Position numbers and translations under genes: made by a program. The notes under the pieces were generated by a model. That model saw only the letters and a list, made by a program, of their open reading frames with translations, was not told the origin of the DNA and ran no database searches. A stretch of 64,000 nucleotides of DNA from Cardinalis cardinalis (lineage: Eukaryota > Chordata > Aves > Passeriformes > Cardinalidae), in contig JACDOX010000021.1 of assembly GCA_014549065.1 (NCBI GenBank), positions 1,570,135 through 1,634,134 of the forward strand, written 5' to 3'. Shown here piece by piece: positions 1-11,694 of the stretch; position 1 is the stretch's first letter; the number at the start of each line of letters is the position of its first letter.

Positions 1-70
1 TGAGGCTTCTCAGCTTCCCAGGAGCAAAATCCTGGGTGAAGGGATTTTATCAGAGAATGTGAATGCCACA
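1..70 (-). mobile_element. Right end of an antisense endogenous retrovirus LTR, cut by the window edge
   Basis: The first 70 bases closely match the end of the complete LTR at 36465-36858: gaggcttctcagcttcccag followed by an aaaatcctg..gat block and a terminal CA. The element is antisense and continues beyond the left edge of the window. Assignment to an avian ERVK-type family follows from the related LTRs that have 6-bp target duplications. Confidence 0.65.
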
Positions 71-2082
71 AGCATGGCTAAAAATAGCCTTACTGCACTG
101 TAAATACATAGCAAATAAATTAGTTAAGACCTCCTTACACACATTTCTCCCTTTCTTCAAGCAGAGCCCCAGTTGTAACCCAGTTAAATCCAACAGTTCA
201 CAGGTGTTCAGTGGAATTGATTATACACAAAGCCACTTTTCACTTCAGGCTTCCTTAATGTTTTCATTGCTATTTAAGTTTCATGCAGTATGAAATAAAA
301 TATAAAAAAAAATTAGAAAAAATCCCATGGACTAAAGGCTTAAGTGTAAATGAAGAAATTACTCCAGATAGAGCTTGGAGTTAATTTTAAGGCATCTCTG
401 CACATTACCCTTTAACTCCTGCTGCACTACCCTACAACTCTTAACATTTAAGAAATCTCATTNATCTAGCTTGAAAACTTCCTGAAGAAGAACACATACT
501 TAGCAAAAGAACCATAGAACTTGGTGNAATTATAAATAAATATATATACATTTCTGGTAATTTAAAATATTTGTTTGTCAAACAGCAGCTTTCTCCTGAT
601 NTGGCTGTGCCAGAGTCATGGCATGTGCTCCAGTCCCTTTCCTGTCATTCCACTCTCCCATTCTCTTACTTACTGAAGGAAACCCAAACTGTTCTGTGGA
701 TGCTTCTTTACTTGCAGCTTTTAATGCTCAGCTGGCTGCATGCATTTATTAGAGAGCTGCTTGCTCCCTGAGTTTTTAACTCCATACATTGTTTTTTTCC
801 CCTCACATGGATGTGGTATCTCCTGCTGGCTGATGATGTGCTCAGCATTGGAGTGCACCAGTGTGGAGCCAGCAAATGATCATGGGGTAGTTTTTTTTAA
901 TCTCCGTATTATCCTGGAGAACTTTTCCCTCNGGCTTATCTTAGAAGCCAATACACTTGGGAATTCATTATCCTGTTCCAGTCAGTGGAAGGAGATAATN
1001 AATTATCCTGCCATGGATACAGAGGACAAAACCAAATATATATTTTTAAAAATCANTTTTTCAGAGATGCCCTTCAACTCATTTTAGATTTTAGAAATTT
1101 TGTTATCTAGAAAAATATTTACTTCTTGGATGATTTTTTCCATGTAGCCTAGGCATTTGTTTCCAAATGACTGAATTTCCCTGTTTGTGAGTAGGAGCCA
1201 ATAATTGGGTGGTTTGTACTAGATGCCTTTTTGACAGATCCAGATAGAACCCAGGCCTTTGAGATAATCTTTTCTCATTTAGCCTCGAGTCTTTGGAGTC
1301 ATTACAGGATTCTCTCATTGGGAGAAATGATTCAGTCAATGCAGAAAGGTCAGTGTAGATGATCATGAGAGCACATTTACCTTCTTTATCTTTAAATTTT
1401 ATGAAGATATAGAATTTTCTGCCCTTTGCCTCTCAATAGCAATTGAATCACTGATTGAAATTATATAAGTAAAGAGAATTTATGGACTTTATCATCCAAG
1501 TTATTCTGTGTATATTAAGAGTTTACCTACTCCACAGTGAGAACCCTGAGATGGTACCAGAACACAAGATAAGCACAAGTGACAGCAGATGAAGAAAACA
1601 AAACTTCCAGCATTTTGTTTCTGTATGTAATTTTGATTCAGGTTTGTAAATCAAATGTTTTTATGTCGACTTTTACTCAACTTTCATTTCATACTGTTCC
1701 CATTGTCACATTGAGTGCTGTGCTATTTATCTTCCTTCCTTTCCTTCNAAAGAACGAAAATTGTGCTTTTGAATTTCTGAAAAGATACACTTTTCACAAA
1801 TATGTTGGGCTTGCTGGGAAGAGAATGGGGGAAGGAGAGTAACAAATTAAGAAAACATTTTAGAATAGATTTTCAGATCTAGGTGCTGTTTCTTGGCAGC
1901 ACAGGCATTTGACAAGAAGCTTCCTTTTGAAGAACATAGAGCTTTTTGATGTTGATGTGCATCTAGATAACAAATCAGAACTGGTTATAAATTCTACATT
2001 CATAAGAAATCTGAAAAATAACACAAAACCCTTTAAAAAATTGATACATTCACTTCAGACAGAGCATTCCTAGCAGGTGATG
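71..2082. other. AT-rich intergenic or intronic DNA
   Basis: No gene, RNA gene or recognisable repeat seen. Short open frames are broken by stops and isolated N and lack recognisable domains. Confidence 0.6.
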
Positions 2083-2402
2083 NGAGGGGATTCTTCCCCT
2101 CTACTCANCACTGGGGAGGTGCACCTGGATTTCCATGTCCATGCTGAGCTTCCCAGTACAAGAGAGACACAAACATACTGGAGTGAATCCAAGGAAGTTC
2201 CTCAAGGATGATTAAAGGATGAGTGGTCAGATACTGGAATCATTTACCCAGGGAGGTGGTGGAGTCACCATCCCTCAATGTGTTTAAGAAAAGACTGGAC
2301 NTGGCACTTGGTGCCATGATNTAGTTGAGGTGTTAGAACATGGGTTGGACTCAATGATCTTAAAGGTCTNTTCCAACCTAGAAATTCTGTGATTCTGTGA
2401 TT
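2083..2402 (+). mobile_element. CR1 LINE 3' fragment (sense)
   Basis: CR1 blocks are in order: gggattcttcccctctactc, cagtacaagagagaca, ggaggtggtggagtcaccat, then the tail ttccaaccta followed by attctgtgattctgtga. The tail is the octamer repeat that marks true CR1 3' ends. An internal deletion joins the two halves near 2210. Confidence 0.85.
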
Positions 2403-4317
2403 AAATTTCACCACACAGAAAAACCTACCAAAACTTTATTGGGGAATAATCTGAAAGACTGAAATGTCGATTTCAGATTTTTTTCTCATGATGAATAAAT
2501 GTTCTACTGCCTTCGCAGGATTTCCAAACAAACCCATTCTTTCATCAGACATGTAGCTGCCACTGGATTTGGAATGAAAAGACCCATTTTTGTACACAGT
2601 ACATCAGTCCTTGCAAGTTTACTTGCTGCAGGGGAGGGAAGCAGCTCTGCTCAGTAGCTGAAGGCATGGCCAGCAGGCATCACTGTTTAAATAATTGTAG
2701 CCTTGAGCCTCGTTTTCCATCAGCTGAGCAATTACCCTTCCTTCTGCTTTCTCCAGGCTCAGAGAAGCCTAAACAGCGGTGATAGATTTTTTTGCAAGGT
2801 GATCCTGTTGCTTTTTAGTTGGCTTCCTTTTTTTTTAATAACATTGTGNGGAGGGCAGAAGTTATAGCTCTGCAAACTCCCTCCATAAAGGCCAGATGTT
2901 GGATCTATAACTTGTGTTAAATACTTAAAAATCTATTTGGATTTTGTTCTCCAGGTAAAAATAAAACAGCAACAAATTTGATCATGGAACTGATGCAGAA
3001 ATTTCCATTGAGGATAGGAGTTTTGCAACCACAAAAATGAGCATAATCAAGAAATNCAGTGATGAGGGTCACTGATGCAGAGGAGCAGGGAAATTCTCAG
3101 ATATCAGTTTGAAAAGGAGTTTTTCCTTATTTTGATCTAAGTTCAACCCCTACCTGAGGAATGTAAATCAGTTAATGGACCAAGATGGACACGCTGTGTT
3201 TGTAATATTTCTTCTTTTTTTTACTTCTTTCCTTTTTTTACACCCTTTTCAGTTTTAATTCATGGTTTTTGATGTAAGCAGGGGTAGTACTCAAGATGTG
3301 ACCACTCTCAGAAGCTACACAGTGGCTTTAAGGATTTCCTCTTTGATTTTCTATTTCACTCCCAATAACCCAGCATCATTTTGCTTTTTGGCTTACTTCT
3401 GCTTATTAATATTTTCACAGAGTTACCTCAAGTGATTCTGAGATGTTTCTCCATTGTTCCTATCAATATCTAACAAAATTTTTATTTTCCTGTCACTGGG
3501 ACCCATAACCTCCTTCAGCTGATGTTACAGCCAAGTCTCTCTTTACTTCTTTGGTTAAATTTGAAAAATCACTAACATTTTTCACCTCTCTCTCTGTATC
3601 TTTTCTATATTCCATATGCTGGCAACTTCCCTTCATTATAAATGTTTTAATTATTTCCTACCTTTCCCCTATTTGTTAATCACTAGTTAATCCATAGGAC
3701 AACTTTTCTTTTTATCCTATGACAACAAAATTTCTTTTGAAGAGAAGTGTTTTCAAAAGCTCTTTGAAAATCCAGGTTTAGTATTTATATGTGAGTTTAG
3801 AAGTGTACTCTTAAAGGACATGTTTTTCATATGAAAAAGTGACTTTCATGTATTTTTTTGTGTCTGTGATTACTTCTTTATGCTTTGTTTGACTTTTTGA
3901 TAATATTTCTATGAATCTTCATGAAAATTTTAATGTCTGAGGAATAAAATTTCATTAATATTCTATGCAATATAACAAAGTAATTAATTATATCTTTCAA
4001 GAGAATTTCATGGGAANCATTCTTGTGATCTTAATCATATATTTATTAAACCTATGGTTAGAATATTTTCTCTAATTTTTGTGTAATATTCTATCAAAAT
4101 TTAAGAAGACAATTCCTGAGTGTTTCATGAACTACTTCATAATTATTTTTATGATTTCTTTTTAACTCTACAGAAGTTCACTTCTATGTTTGGAAATATA
4201 CCTGTACAACACACCTTCTTTGAAGCACTCATAAGAACATAACTGATCACATTTCAGTAAAAGTACTAATCTTTANTGTAAATTACTCTCTCTCCCTCAA
4301 TCTTTATCTTTACCACA
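2403..4317. other. AT-rich non-coding DNA
   Basis: Apart from a weak CR1-like relic near 3.3 kb, I see only T-rich and A-rich single-copy sequence and no coding signal. Confidence 0.55.
3270..3420 (-). mobile_element. Very old CR1-like relic (antisense)
   Basis: The order of a tactcaagatgtgacc block, a cactcccaataacccagcat block and a ttttgctttttggctt block resembles the antisense of the CR1 coding region. Similarity is weak and recognised by eye only. Confidence 0.3.
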
Positions 4318-4370
4318 GATTCATGGAATAGTTTGGATTTGAAGGGATCTGAAAATGGTTTCCAATCTTT
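4318..4370 (-). mobile_element. Short CR1 3' end (antisense)
   Basis: attcatggaatagtttgg and gaagggatctgaaaatgg match the antisense CR1 3' end (consensus pattern: agaatggtttgggttggaag). Only about 50 bases are recognisable. A frame on the minus strand across 4310-4753 begins elsewhere and shows no recognised domain. Confidence 0.45.
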
Positions 4371-4870
4371 CTTACCTGCTTGTGTTGCTGGCCTGAGGTG
4401 TATCCAGGGACGGAGAGCNGACACCCATGGATTGATTTCCAGAAGGCAAACTGTTCTTCCCTCGGCTGAATTCTCAGCAGCTCTGTTGCCAGATGCTGCC
4501 TGGAGATGTTGGGCTTCGGAGGGAAAAGATTGTCAAGAAAATCAAAGAATAAAAATGTGAACATTTTTTCTCCATTGATTCTGAAACACCAATTTTGTCC
4601 CTTTTTTTCCCACTGGGAAATGGGCAGAATGGGGTTGGGGAAAAGCTTTGCGTATTGAGTGTTAAATTGGCCTTCTGGGGCAATGGCAACTGGGAGCTGC
4701 AGAGGAAAAGTAAAGCTGTCTAAACTTTTTCTTATGGTGGCAGAGCAAACCAAAGAAAAAGATTTTCTTTTTTTTTTAATGAATCTTGAGAGATGACTAG
4801 AAGTTACTTTGGCTCCCCGTTGCCAAAATGGTCCCTAATGAGATCCTACCAGGATACAGCTCATCTTTTT

Positions 4871-4918
4871 NATGATCTTGGAGGTCTTTTCCAACCTTAA
4901 TNATTCTGTGATTCTATG
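4871..4918 (+). mobile_element. Minimal CR1 3' end (sense)
   Basis: gatcttggaggtcttttcc, then ccaacctta, then attctgtgattctatg. Only the last 48 bases of a CR1 are present, as is common for severely 5'-truncated copies. Confidence 0.75.
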
Positions 4919-7182
4919 CTGGAAAANCAACCAAGGAACAAAATTTTTCTTCATCTTTCCCACAGACAAATATGTGAAATAAATGCTGTCAGCAGCAGAG
5001 GGGTTAGTGGTGTCCTCGGGTTCCTCCCTCATTTGTGCTCTGTTGAATTCCTGTAATTTCACATGTGTTCAAGCTTCCCCTCTGAAATATTTCCCCTGAA
5101 GAGTTTTACCTGCTGCTAAAAGGCCAAGCTTTGTGTTNGATGAAATGTCTACATAAATGACCTCAAAACACACACATAGAATGGTGTGATAAAATGCTAT
5201 AAAATACAGCCCACACAGGGACATGATGCAGCCTGAAATGCACCTTATCCCATGCAAAGATAAAATCCCATGGATGACATCTCACACAGTTCTGAGATGC
5301 TTTGAAGAGCATTTCAAAGAGAAATTCCATGAAACCCGTTACCTCAAGCAGAACACTGATCCAATGGCAAGGGATATTAATTTGGATGGTGTCTGGTTTT
5401 TGCAGTACTGCAGCAGGAGAGTTTCTGGTTAACTTTTTATCACTGGAATTTGCAGAGACAGTGGGGAACTGGGCAGTAGAACTACAAAATGGTCTGAATG
5501 GGAAGGGGCCTTTTTTCCCCCACATTTTATCACACCAAGGTTTACCTGGCATAAGGTAGATTTTTAGCTGAAGCCATTGAAGCTAGGTTCTGGTCCTTTG
5601 AGTTTTGAGAACCATTGTTTCCATAAATCCACTCATATGGATAGAAATATAATGAAGAACAAAAATTCAATTTTTCTTTTTCTTCAGGACCGTAACAGAG
5701 CCTTATTCCTGAAGGCAATCAAGTTTTGTTCATTAACAGCCTGAGAAAACACCTGAGGAANTCTAGGAACTGTCAGATGGTGCTTGAAGCTGATATTTCC
5801 ACANTGTTATCGAGCTCCTGGCTGACTTACCTGCTGACAAGAGAAACTCTTCAGACTGAATGAATATCAGAATCTACTCCAGGGTGATCTGAAGAGCTCT
5901 CTAACCCCCTCTGAGAGTACTTCCAGGAGACACTGCATGTAGTAATCACCCAGCCCACACATTGCTCCCACACAGACGTTCCTGGATTCAGGAATTTCAA
6001 ACAGCAAGTTTGAATCCTGCTACTAAATTTCATAAAGCTGTCACACAACCCTGCTGCCTGAAAAGAGNTTTCATTCCAATTGAGTGACACTGTGCCCATC
6101 TAAGAGGAGTTGGCAAATGTGACACTGATGTTTTATATGAATTTTCTCAGCATTTGGTTGAAATTCCTAAAGATTAAAGAGTAATCCTTGTGCCAAATTC
6201 TGTTCCCCACTGAAGACTTTGTAGGGAGTCTGAGGTTTCCAAGTGGAGCTGACANGATTCCTCTGTCTTTCTGGAGTGGCACCTGATGCCACTAAACACT
6301 TTAATTTAAATTGCTATTCACTGAACCATTGTGACACTTTTCTTTGCCAAGGTATGTTNAGTTTTTAATAATCCCAAATCCTGATTTCTGAAAATTTCAT
6401 GCTGATCCAGGGAAAACAAGGTGTTGAGAGTGTGTCTATAGCAAAAAGACAAACACTGTCACTTTCATAGCATTCACAGAATGCATACACCTAGCTAAAC
6501 AATGTAGTTACTATTTCCATTTTTTAGTCACCTATAAATCTACCTGTAGCTATTGCTTTCTGAATGAATAGTTTTTTTGAAGTAGAATAGGTTTTGTTTT
6601 CCCCTTAAATTACTCAAAACAGACATGGGTGAAAATAAAATAAAAATAAAAATCCCCACCTCCTGAGATCCAGACAGCAGGAATTTATAAAACATGAACA
6701 TCCACTGTGAAGCTAAGAGAAAGGAGGTGTGTTTAATCTTGGAACTGATTATTAACCCAGTATCTGTCCTTTTTGCTTGTCATACCTAATCAAAAATAGC
6801 TGCCTAGCCNTCAATTCATGCACTGACAGCTCATACCACTATGTTTAGCACATGCTACTGTGCTTTTCTACTTGAAAGGTTCCTAAGATGTGTTTAAGGT
6901 GAAGCATCTTAGTTCCATGTTTGTGTGTCAGGATGTCACGGCAGCAGTGGCTGCTCAGATCTGTTCCTGTTTAGCTTTCATTACCCACCATCCCAGACTC
7001 TCTCCTTCAACACAAGCAGCAGGCTTTAATTTGAAGCAGGCTGGTGAGACAGACAGATTCNGGCATTTTTGGAATGAATATTTATAGCCTTCCACTAGGC
7101 TGTGAGTCACCCCTGCAAAACAGAAATCTCTGGTTTGGAATAACAGTCCCTCAGCAGAGGGAGAGAAGTGCCAGATTTGGGG
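4919..7182. other. Non-coding DNA
   Basis: A 129-codon minus frame at 5163-5552 and an 82-codon frame at 5851-6099 show no domain, no leader and no splice context. Nothing recognisable otherwise. Confidence 0.55.
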
Positions 7183-7242
7183 AGAGGGATGGGATGGAAT
7201 GGGATGGGATGGGAGGGGATGGGATGGGATGGGATGGGATGC
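7183..7242. repeat. GGGAT pentanucleotide microsatellite
   Basis: About twelve tandem gggat units with one ggaat and one ggagg variant. G-rich on the plus strand with runs of three or four G. Confidence 0.95.
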
Positions 7243-9266
7243 TGTCATCACATGGCTCATGGGCCAGTGCTGCTCACAGTCACAGGGCTGGCAGGGATTC
7301 TGTACTTAAGGAAAAGAAAAGCCACTGAGAGGCATTAAAATTCTTCTTTCAGGACAGTTTTGCTTCCTATCAGTGCCCATAAGCCCATGGAAGCTGGGTG
7401 TCATTTGCAGAGGGTTTGCTGGAGGCTGAAGAAACTTGACCAACTTCATGGAATTGTCCACATTTGTAAGGGTTTTAATGGGTTTCAAAGGCAATTCATC
7501 CTGGCTGTGTTTAAAATTCATCATAAATGTCCTTCCTATTCCACCTCATGCCTCTGGCAAGGACTCTCCTCTGCCTTAGTGATCCTCACAGTGGGATGTT
7601 TTGAAGTATTTCTTATATTTTATCATGGAAGCTTGATGTTTTATCATGAAACTTGATGAAAATTCATTCCTGTTACCTATAAAAACCTACACTTTGTCTC
7701 CTGCTTATAGGGCCTGGGAAGAGGAGGAGTGGTCAGCCTGGTAGTCATGAAGTTGGAATAGAACCATATTTCNAATTCTCTACCAGAGTATTTCCACAGA
7801 GACTGTGGCCTGGGGGTACAGAGAAACACCAGCTGGGGTGACCTATGTGCTGTACCTTGGTAAAGGAACTTTCCTGCATTTCCTCAGTGTCTGACACTCA
7901 GTCATGTAACTGCAAAATTCCCCAGCTNGAAGCTCAATTTTGGTCTGAGTACTTCCAGAAATTTCACAAATTCCTTTGGCAGAGGCAGAAATAGGATTAT
8001 GAACTTGGAGAAAAAGCTTTCTTCAGCTTCCAGATGAAAATCTGCCTTCTAAACTGAAACCCCCACATCACCTAAATGGAGCCAGGATCACAGAGAGAAA
8101 TGTAACACAAAAACAGATTACCAATCAATAGACATTCCTCCCAGGTAAGACCTTTTACTGTGTGTTTTATTTTGTGAATGCAAAAAATGTAAATACACAA
8201 GTAAAATAATAAAATGTTCAAAGAATATATTCTTTTTATACTATTCTTCAAAAAACCACAACATTTATTAAAATAATAATAAACTCTCTAATGTCTAGAA
8301 AAATAAATCTGATAAAAGAGTGAGCTACATACTTGCCATCTAAACAACTGCAGTGCAACAGTTAATGAACAGGGAACATAAGCAGTGTTTTCTTCTTTCT
8401 TTCATAGCTATGGAACAGAAAAAAAACTCCATAAATGAAACTTGAATTTAATAAGCTCCTGCTTAATTTATTGGATTAATTTAAAAATACACCTCATAAT
8501 GACTTTAGCCTCTGAGACGTTTCAGAAGCTTTTAATGCTTCAAAGGCCAGATGCTGCAGCGTGTGCTGTATGTTCAGGCATAGTGGGTCTCACCAGATGA
8601 AGAAATAACATCCTTAAAAGGGTTTTCTGCCTCAGAAATGCTCACACGGGTAATTTGCCTGACATTTTAAAAATTTAATTTAGGGGTTCTTAAGAAAGAG
8701 ACATAATCATCAAAAGCAGCTCACTTTCCATCCACAGAAATTCCTTAATGGTTCGAAATACGTGCATACTCTGAAAAATTACTTGACTCACAACCATGAA
8801 CTTTTAACACAATTAATTTAATTTGTAAATTGAACAATATGCATCATTAATGACTCACAATTTCCAATTTGCTGAACGGTTTCTGCCTCATCTCTCAGGC
8901 ATTTCGGTCAAGCCATTTTCTGCAGCTTTATGTTGCCTTGCGGTTCTGTGCAACTTTCCCACCTTAACTCTGTCCTGTCCAGTTTGGGATTTGCTGTTGG
9001 TGAAGAGAGGGGCCTTCTTAAGAGCTGTGCACACAGAATGAGGAACCCTGCCTTCTTCTCCCTCCCTGCAGGTGATGGATGGAGTAAGATCTTGACTGGA
9101 AAATTGTTCCTGGGCTTCAGCATCNGGCTGTTTAAAGGTATTTGCAAACAAAGTAGGTGCCTACATAAAGTACATCAAATTTCAACAAAATCTTCATAAT
9201 NTTTGTATAATGCATACAGATTGATGGCCTGCTCCACCCCTGATTTATCATGTTTGAATGACACNT
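7243..9266. other. Non-coding DNA
   Basis: Mostly AT-rich single-copy sequence between the GGGAT microsatellite and a CR1. No gene seen. Confidence 0.55.
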
Positions 9267-9681
9267 CACATTCAGAGAACCACAGAAGCATGAGGTTGGA
9301 AAAGACAGCTCTAAGGTCATTAATTCCAACCATTCCCCCAGCACTGCCAATCCCACCACTCACCCATGTCCCCATCCACATGGATGCCACATCCACATGG
9401 CTTTCAAATCCCTCCAGGGGTGGTGACTCCATTGCTTCCCTGGGCAACCTTTCCCAGTGCTTGACAAGNATTTCTGTGAAGACCTTTCCCCAATATCCAA
9501 TTTAACCTCTCCTGGAGCAGTTNGAAGCAGTTTCCTCTTGTCCTATTACTGGTTACCTGGGAGAAAAGCCCTACTTGGCTACAACCTCCTTTCAGGGAGT
9601 TGTAAAGAGCAATAAAGTCTCCTCTGAGCCTCCTTTTATTCAGGCTACACAACCTCAGCTCCCCCAGCAGGAANTAAAAGA
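9267..9681 (-). mobile_element. CR1 LINE fragment (antisense)
   Basis: It starts with cagagaaccacagaagcatg and gttggaaaagac, then ccctccaggggtggtgactc, ctgggcaacctttcccagtg, ccaatatccaatttaacctc and tcaggctacacaacctcagc, all antisense CR1 blocks in the correct order. About 415 bp of the 3' region is retained. Confidence 0.88.
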
Positions 9682-11473
9682 GAGCTGTGAGATTTTTAAC
9701 AGCCTGAAAGTACAAAGAATCCATGAAAACAAGAGAATTGCTAAGAATTTCATTTCAAGAAAGATTTCAAAGGCATTAGTCAATATTTCCTAAATCTGCC
9801 AGGCATTTCTGTCAGGTAGGAGAGGCAGGTGGAGGAGTTTTTGGTATGATCATGCTGTGATGAACCTCTTTGGGGATTTTCTTCCTCAAGTGTTGTGCCA
9901 AATAATGAGAATTATAAAACTTCCTCTTGGAAAAATGAAGTAGCACTAGGACAATCAATTCTGGCTACTTTCCATTTGAAGTTTTGGCTGGGAGGGGATG
10001 TTCTTTGAACATACCATGGTTTGGGATGTTTCAACAAGATGAAGCAGGTGGTTTGATGTGCCTGGGAGACTGTGATAACTGAGATCCCTTATTTATGAGG
10101 CAGCTTGTGTTGAAAGCCATGTGACCATTCTGAAACCCAGGAGAAGATGAACAGAAGAGGATTCCATTCAACATTGATGTAAGGGATACTGGATCAAACA
10201 ATTCAGCTCTTCAACATTTCAGGATGATGGACCAACAGGATAAATTATTCCCCCAGAGTTTTAACAACTTTATTTTACTTTCCATAGGTCTCTGAGCTAA
10301 TAAATATAAATAGTGTATCTATCAGTAGAGTGATATTTATTTTCATCGTCATATAGCCTTAATATCACTAGACACAACCCAAAAAATAGTAATTTCTGTC
10401 TCAACTTGGAAATCATTAAGTACTTTATAGGATGGAGTGGTGTGGTGGCACTGAACTCTGTGCTTGGCCACTGTGAGAGAGACAATATAACATTTCACAA
10501 AAAGACATGATAAGGAGAAATTCAACAGAGAATTTAAAAGGCANCAGGATTTCCTGAAAACTATGCACAGCTAAAGAGAAATGCCTGGGTAAATCAACCC
10601 ATCTCCTCATAAAGAGCCACACATAAAAGTGGAATGCACTTGAAGAGGAAGCCCATGTAGAGATTGAGGGTTTGTATTGCTTAGGTGTGTTTGACCCACA
10701 GGTAAGTAACAGCTATTAACATCAGGGAATGAAATGTGGAAATTAAAAATAACCTTTATTTGGACATGGGGTTTTTTTTCTTTAAAATCACATATTTTAA
10801 ATTAAAAACCAATTGTTAGATATTTAACATAGTAAGGAACAGTTTCAGTAATATTTAAACACAAATTTCAAAATTTAAAAAAATGAAACAAGCAACAAGT
10901 TTTGAACTAAAAAAAANNCCAAAAAACAAAAAAGCCCATACTATTTTTTTAAATCTTAAATGTTTTAACAGTTCATGCCCACAGCTTTCTTCACTATGAC
11001 AGTCTAATGCTGCTTTGTCCTGCTCAACTTTTCAAAGAAATTATTTTCCATGCAGGAATCTACAAAGAGAGATTCTGTAGAGAAACTCATTGCTGCAATA
11101 CTATTATCATCAACAAAACAGTATTTTGAGTTACAGTTAAATTTGATTTACTGATCAGATAAAGTATTTTTATTTTGAATTATATTAATTTCAGCATTTT
11201 TTATAGAAATTGCATAAAGTGGGTAGGCTATGAAAAAAATTGACAGTATGATGATATTGAAATAAAATATGTTTGAAGAAATTACTTATAATAAACTTTA
11301 CTAAATGTAAATCAGATGTCAATTGACTGGACTAAAAAACTTNGATCAGTGCATACTATTTCAAGAAAAAAGGATTATGAAGGGAAAAGACAGGAAACTA
11401 ATCCACCTGTGGCTCCCACATTTTGCATNCACCTGTTCACTGCAGTGATAAGAAAAGAGAAAATGGCTTCAAA
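9682..11473. other. AT-rich non-coding DNA
   Basis: A-rich runs near 10906-10935, two adjacent N at 10918-10919, no gene seen. Confidence 0.55.
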
Positions 11474-11694
11474 TTGAAAGACAGTGGGGTTAGAAGGGAT
11501 ATTGGGTAGGAATTGTTCCCCATGAGGGTGGGNAGGCCTGGCACAGGGTGCCCAGAGCAGCTGTGGCTGCCCCTGAATGTGCCCAAGGTCAGGTTGGACA
11601 GGGCTTGGAGCAACCTGGAATAGTGGAAGGTGTCCCAGCCCNTTGTAGGATGAGCTTTAAGGTCCCTTCCAGACCAAACCACTCCATGATTTCC
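11474..11694 (+). mobile_element. CR1 LINE 3' fragment (sense)
   Basis: ggcacagggtgcccagagca, gctgtggctgcccctg, ggttggacagggcttggagc and taaggtcccttccagacc form the usual 3' CR1 sequence. The octamer tail is worn (ccatgatttcc). Confidence 0.88.

Noticed and set aside
4310..4753. A 147-codon minus-strand frame
   Set aside because: It starts next to a short CR1 end, contains an N, and shows no domain, leader or exon-like boundaries.
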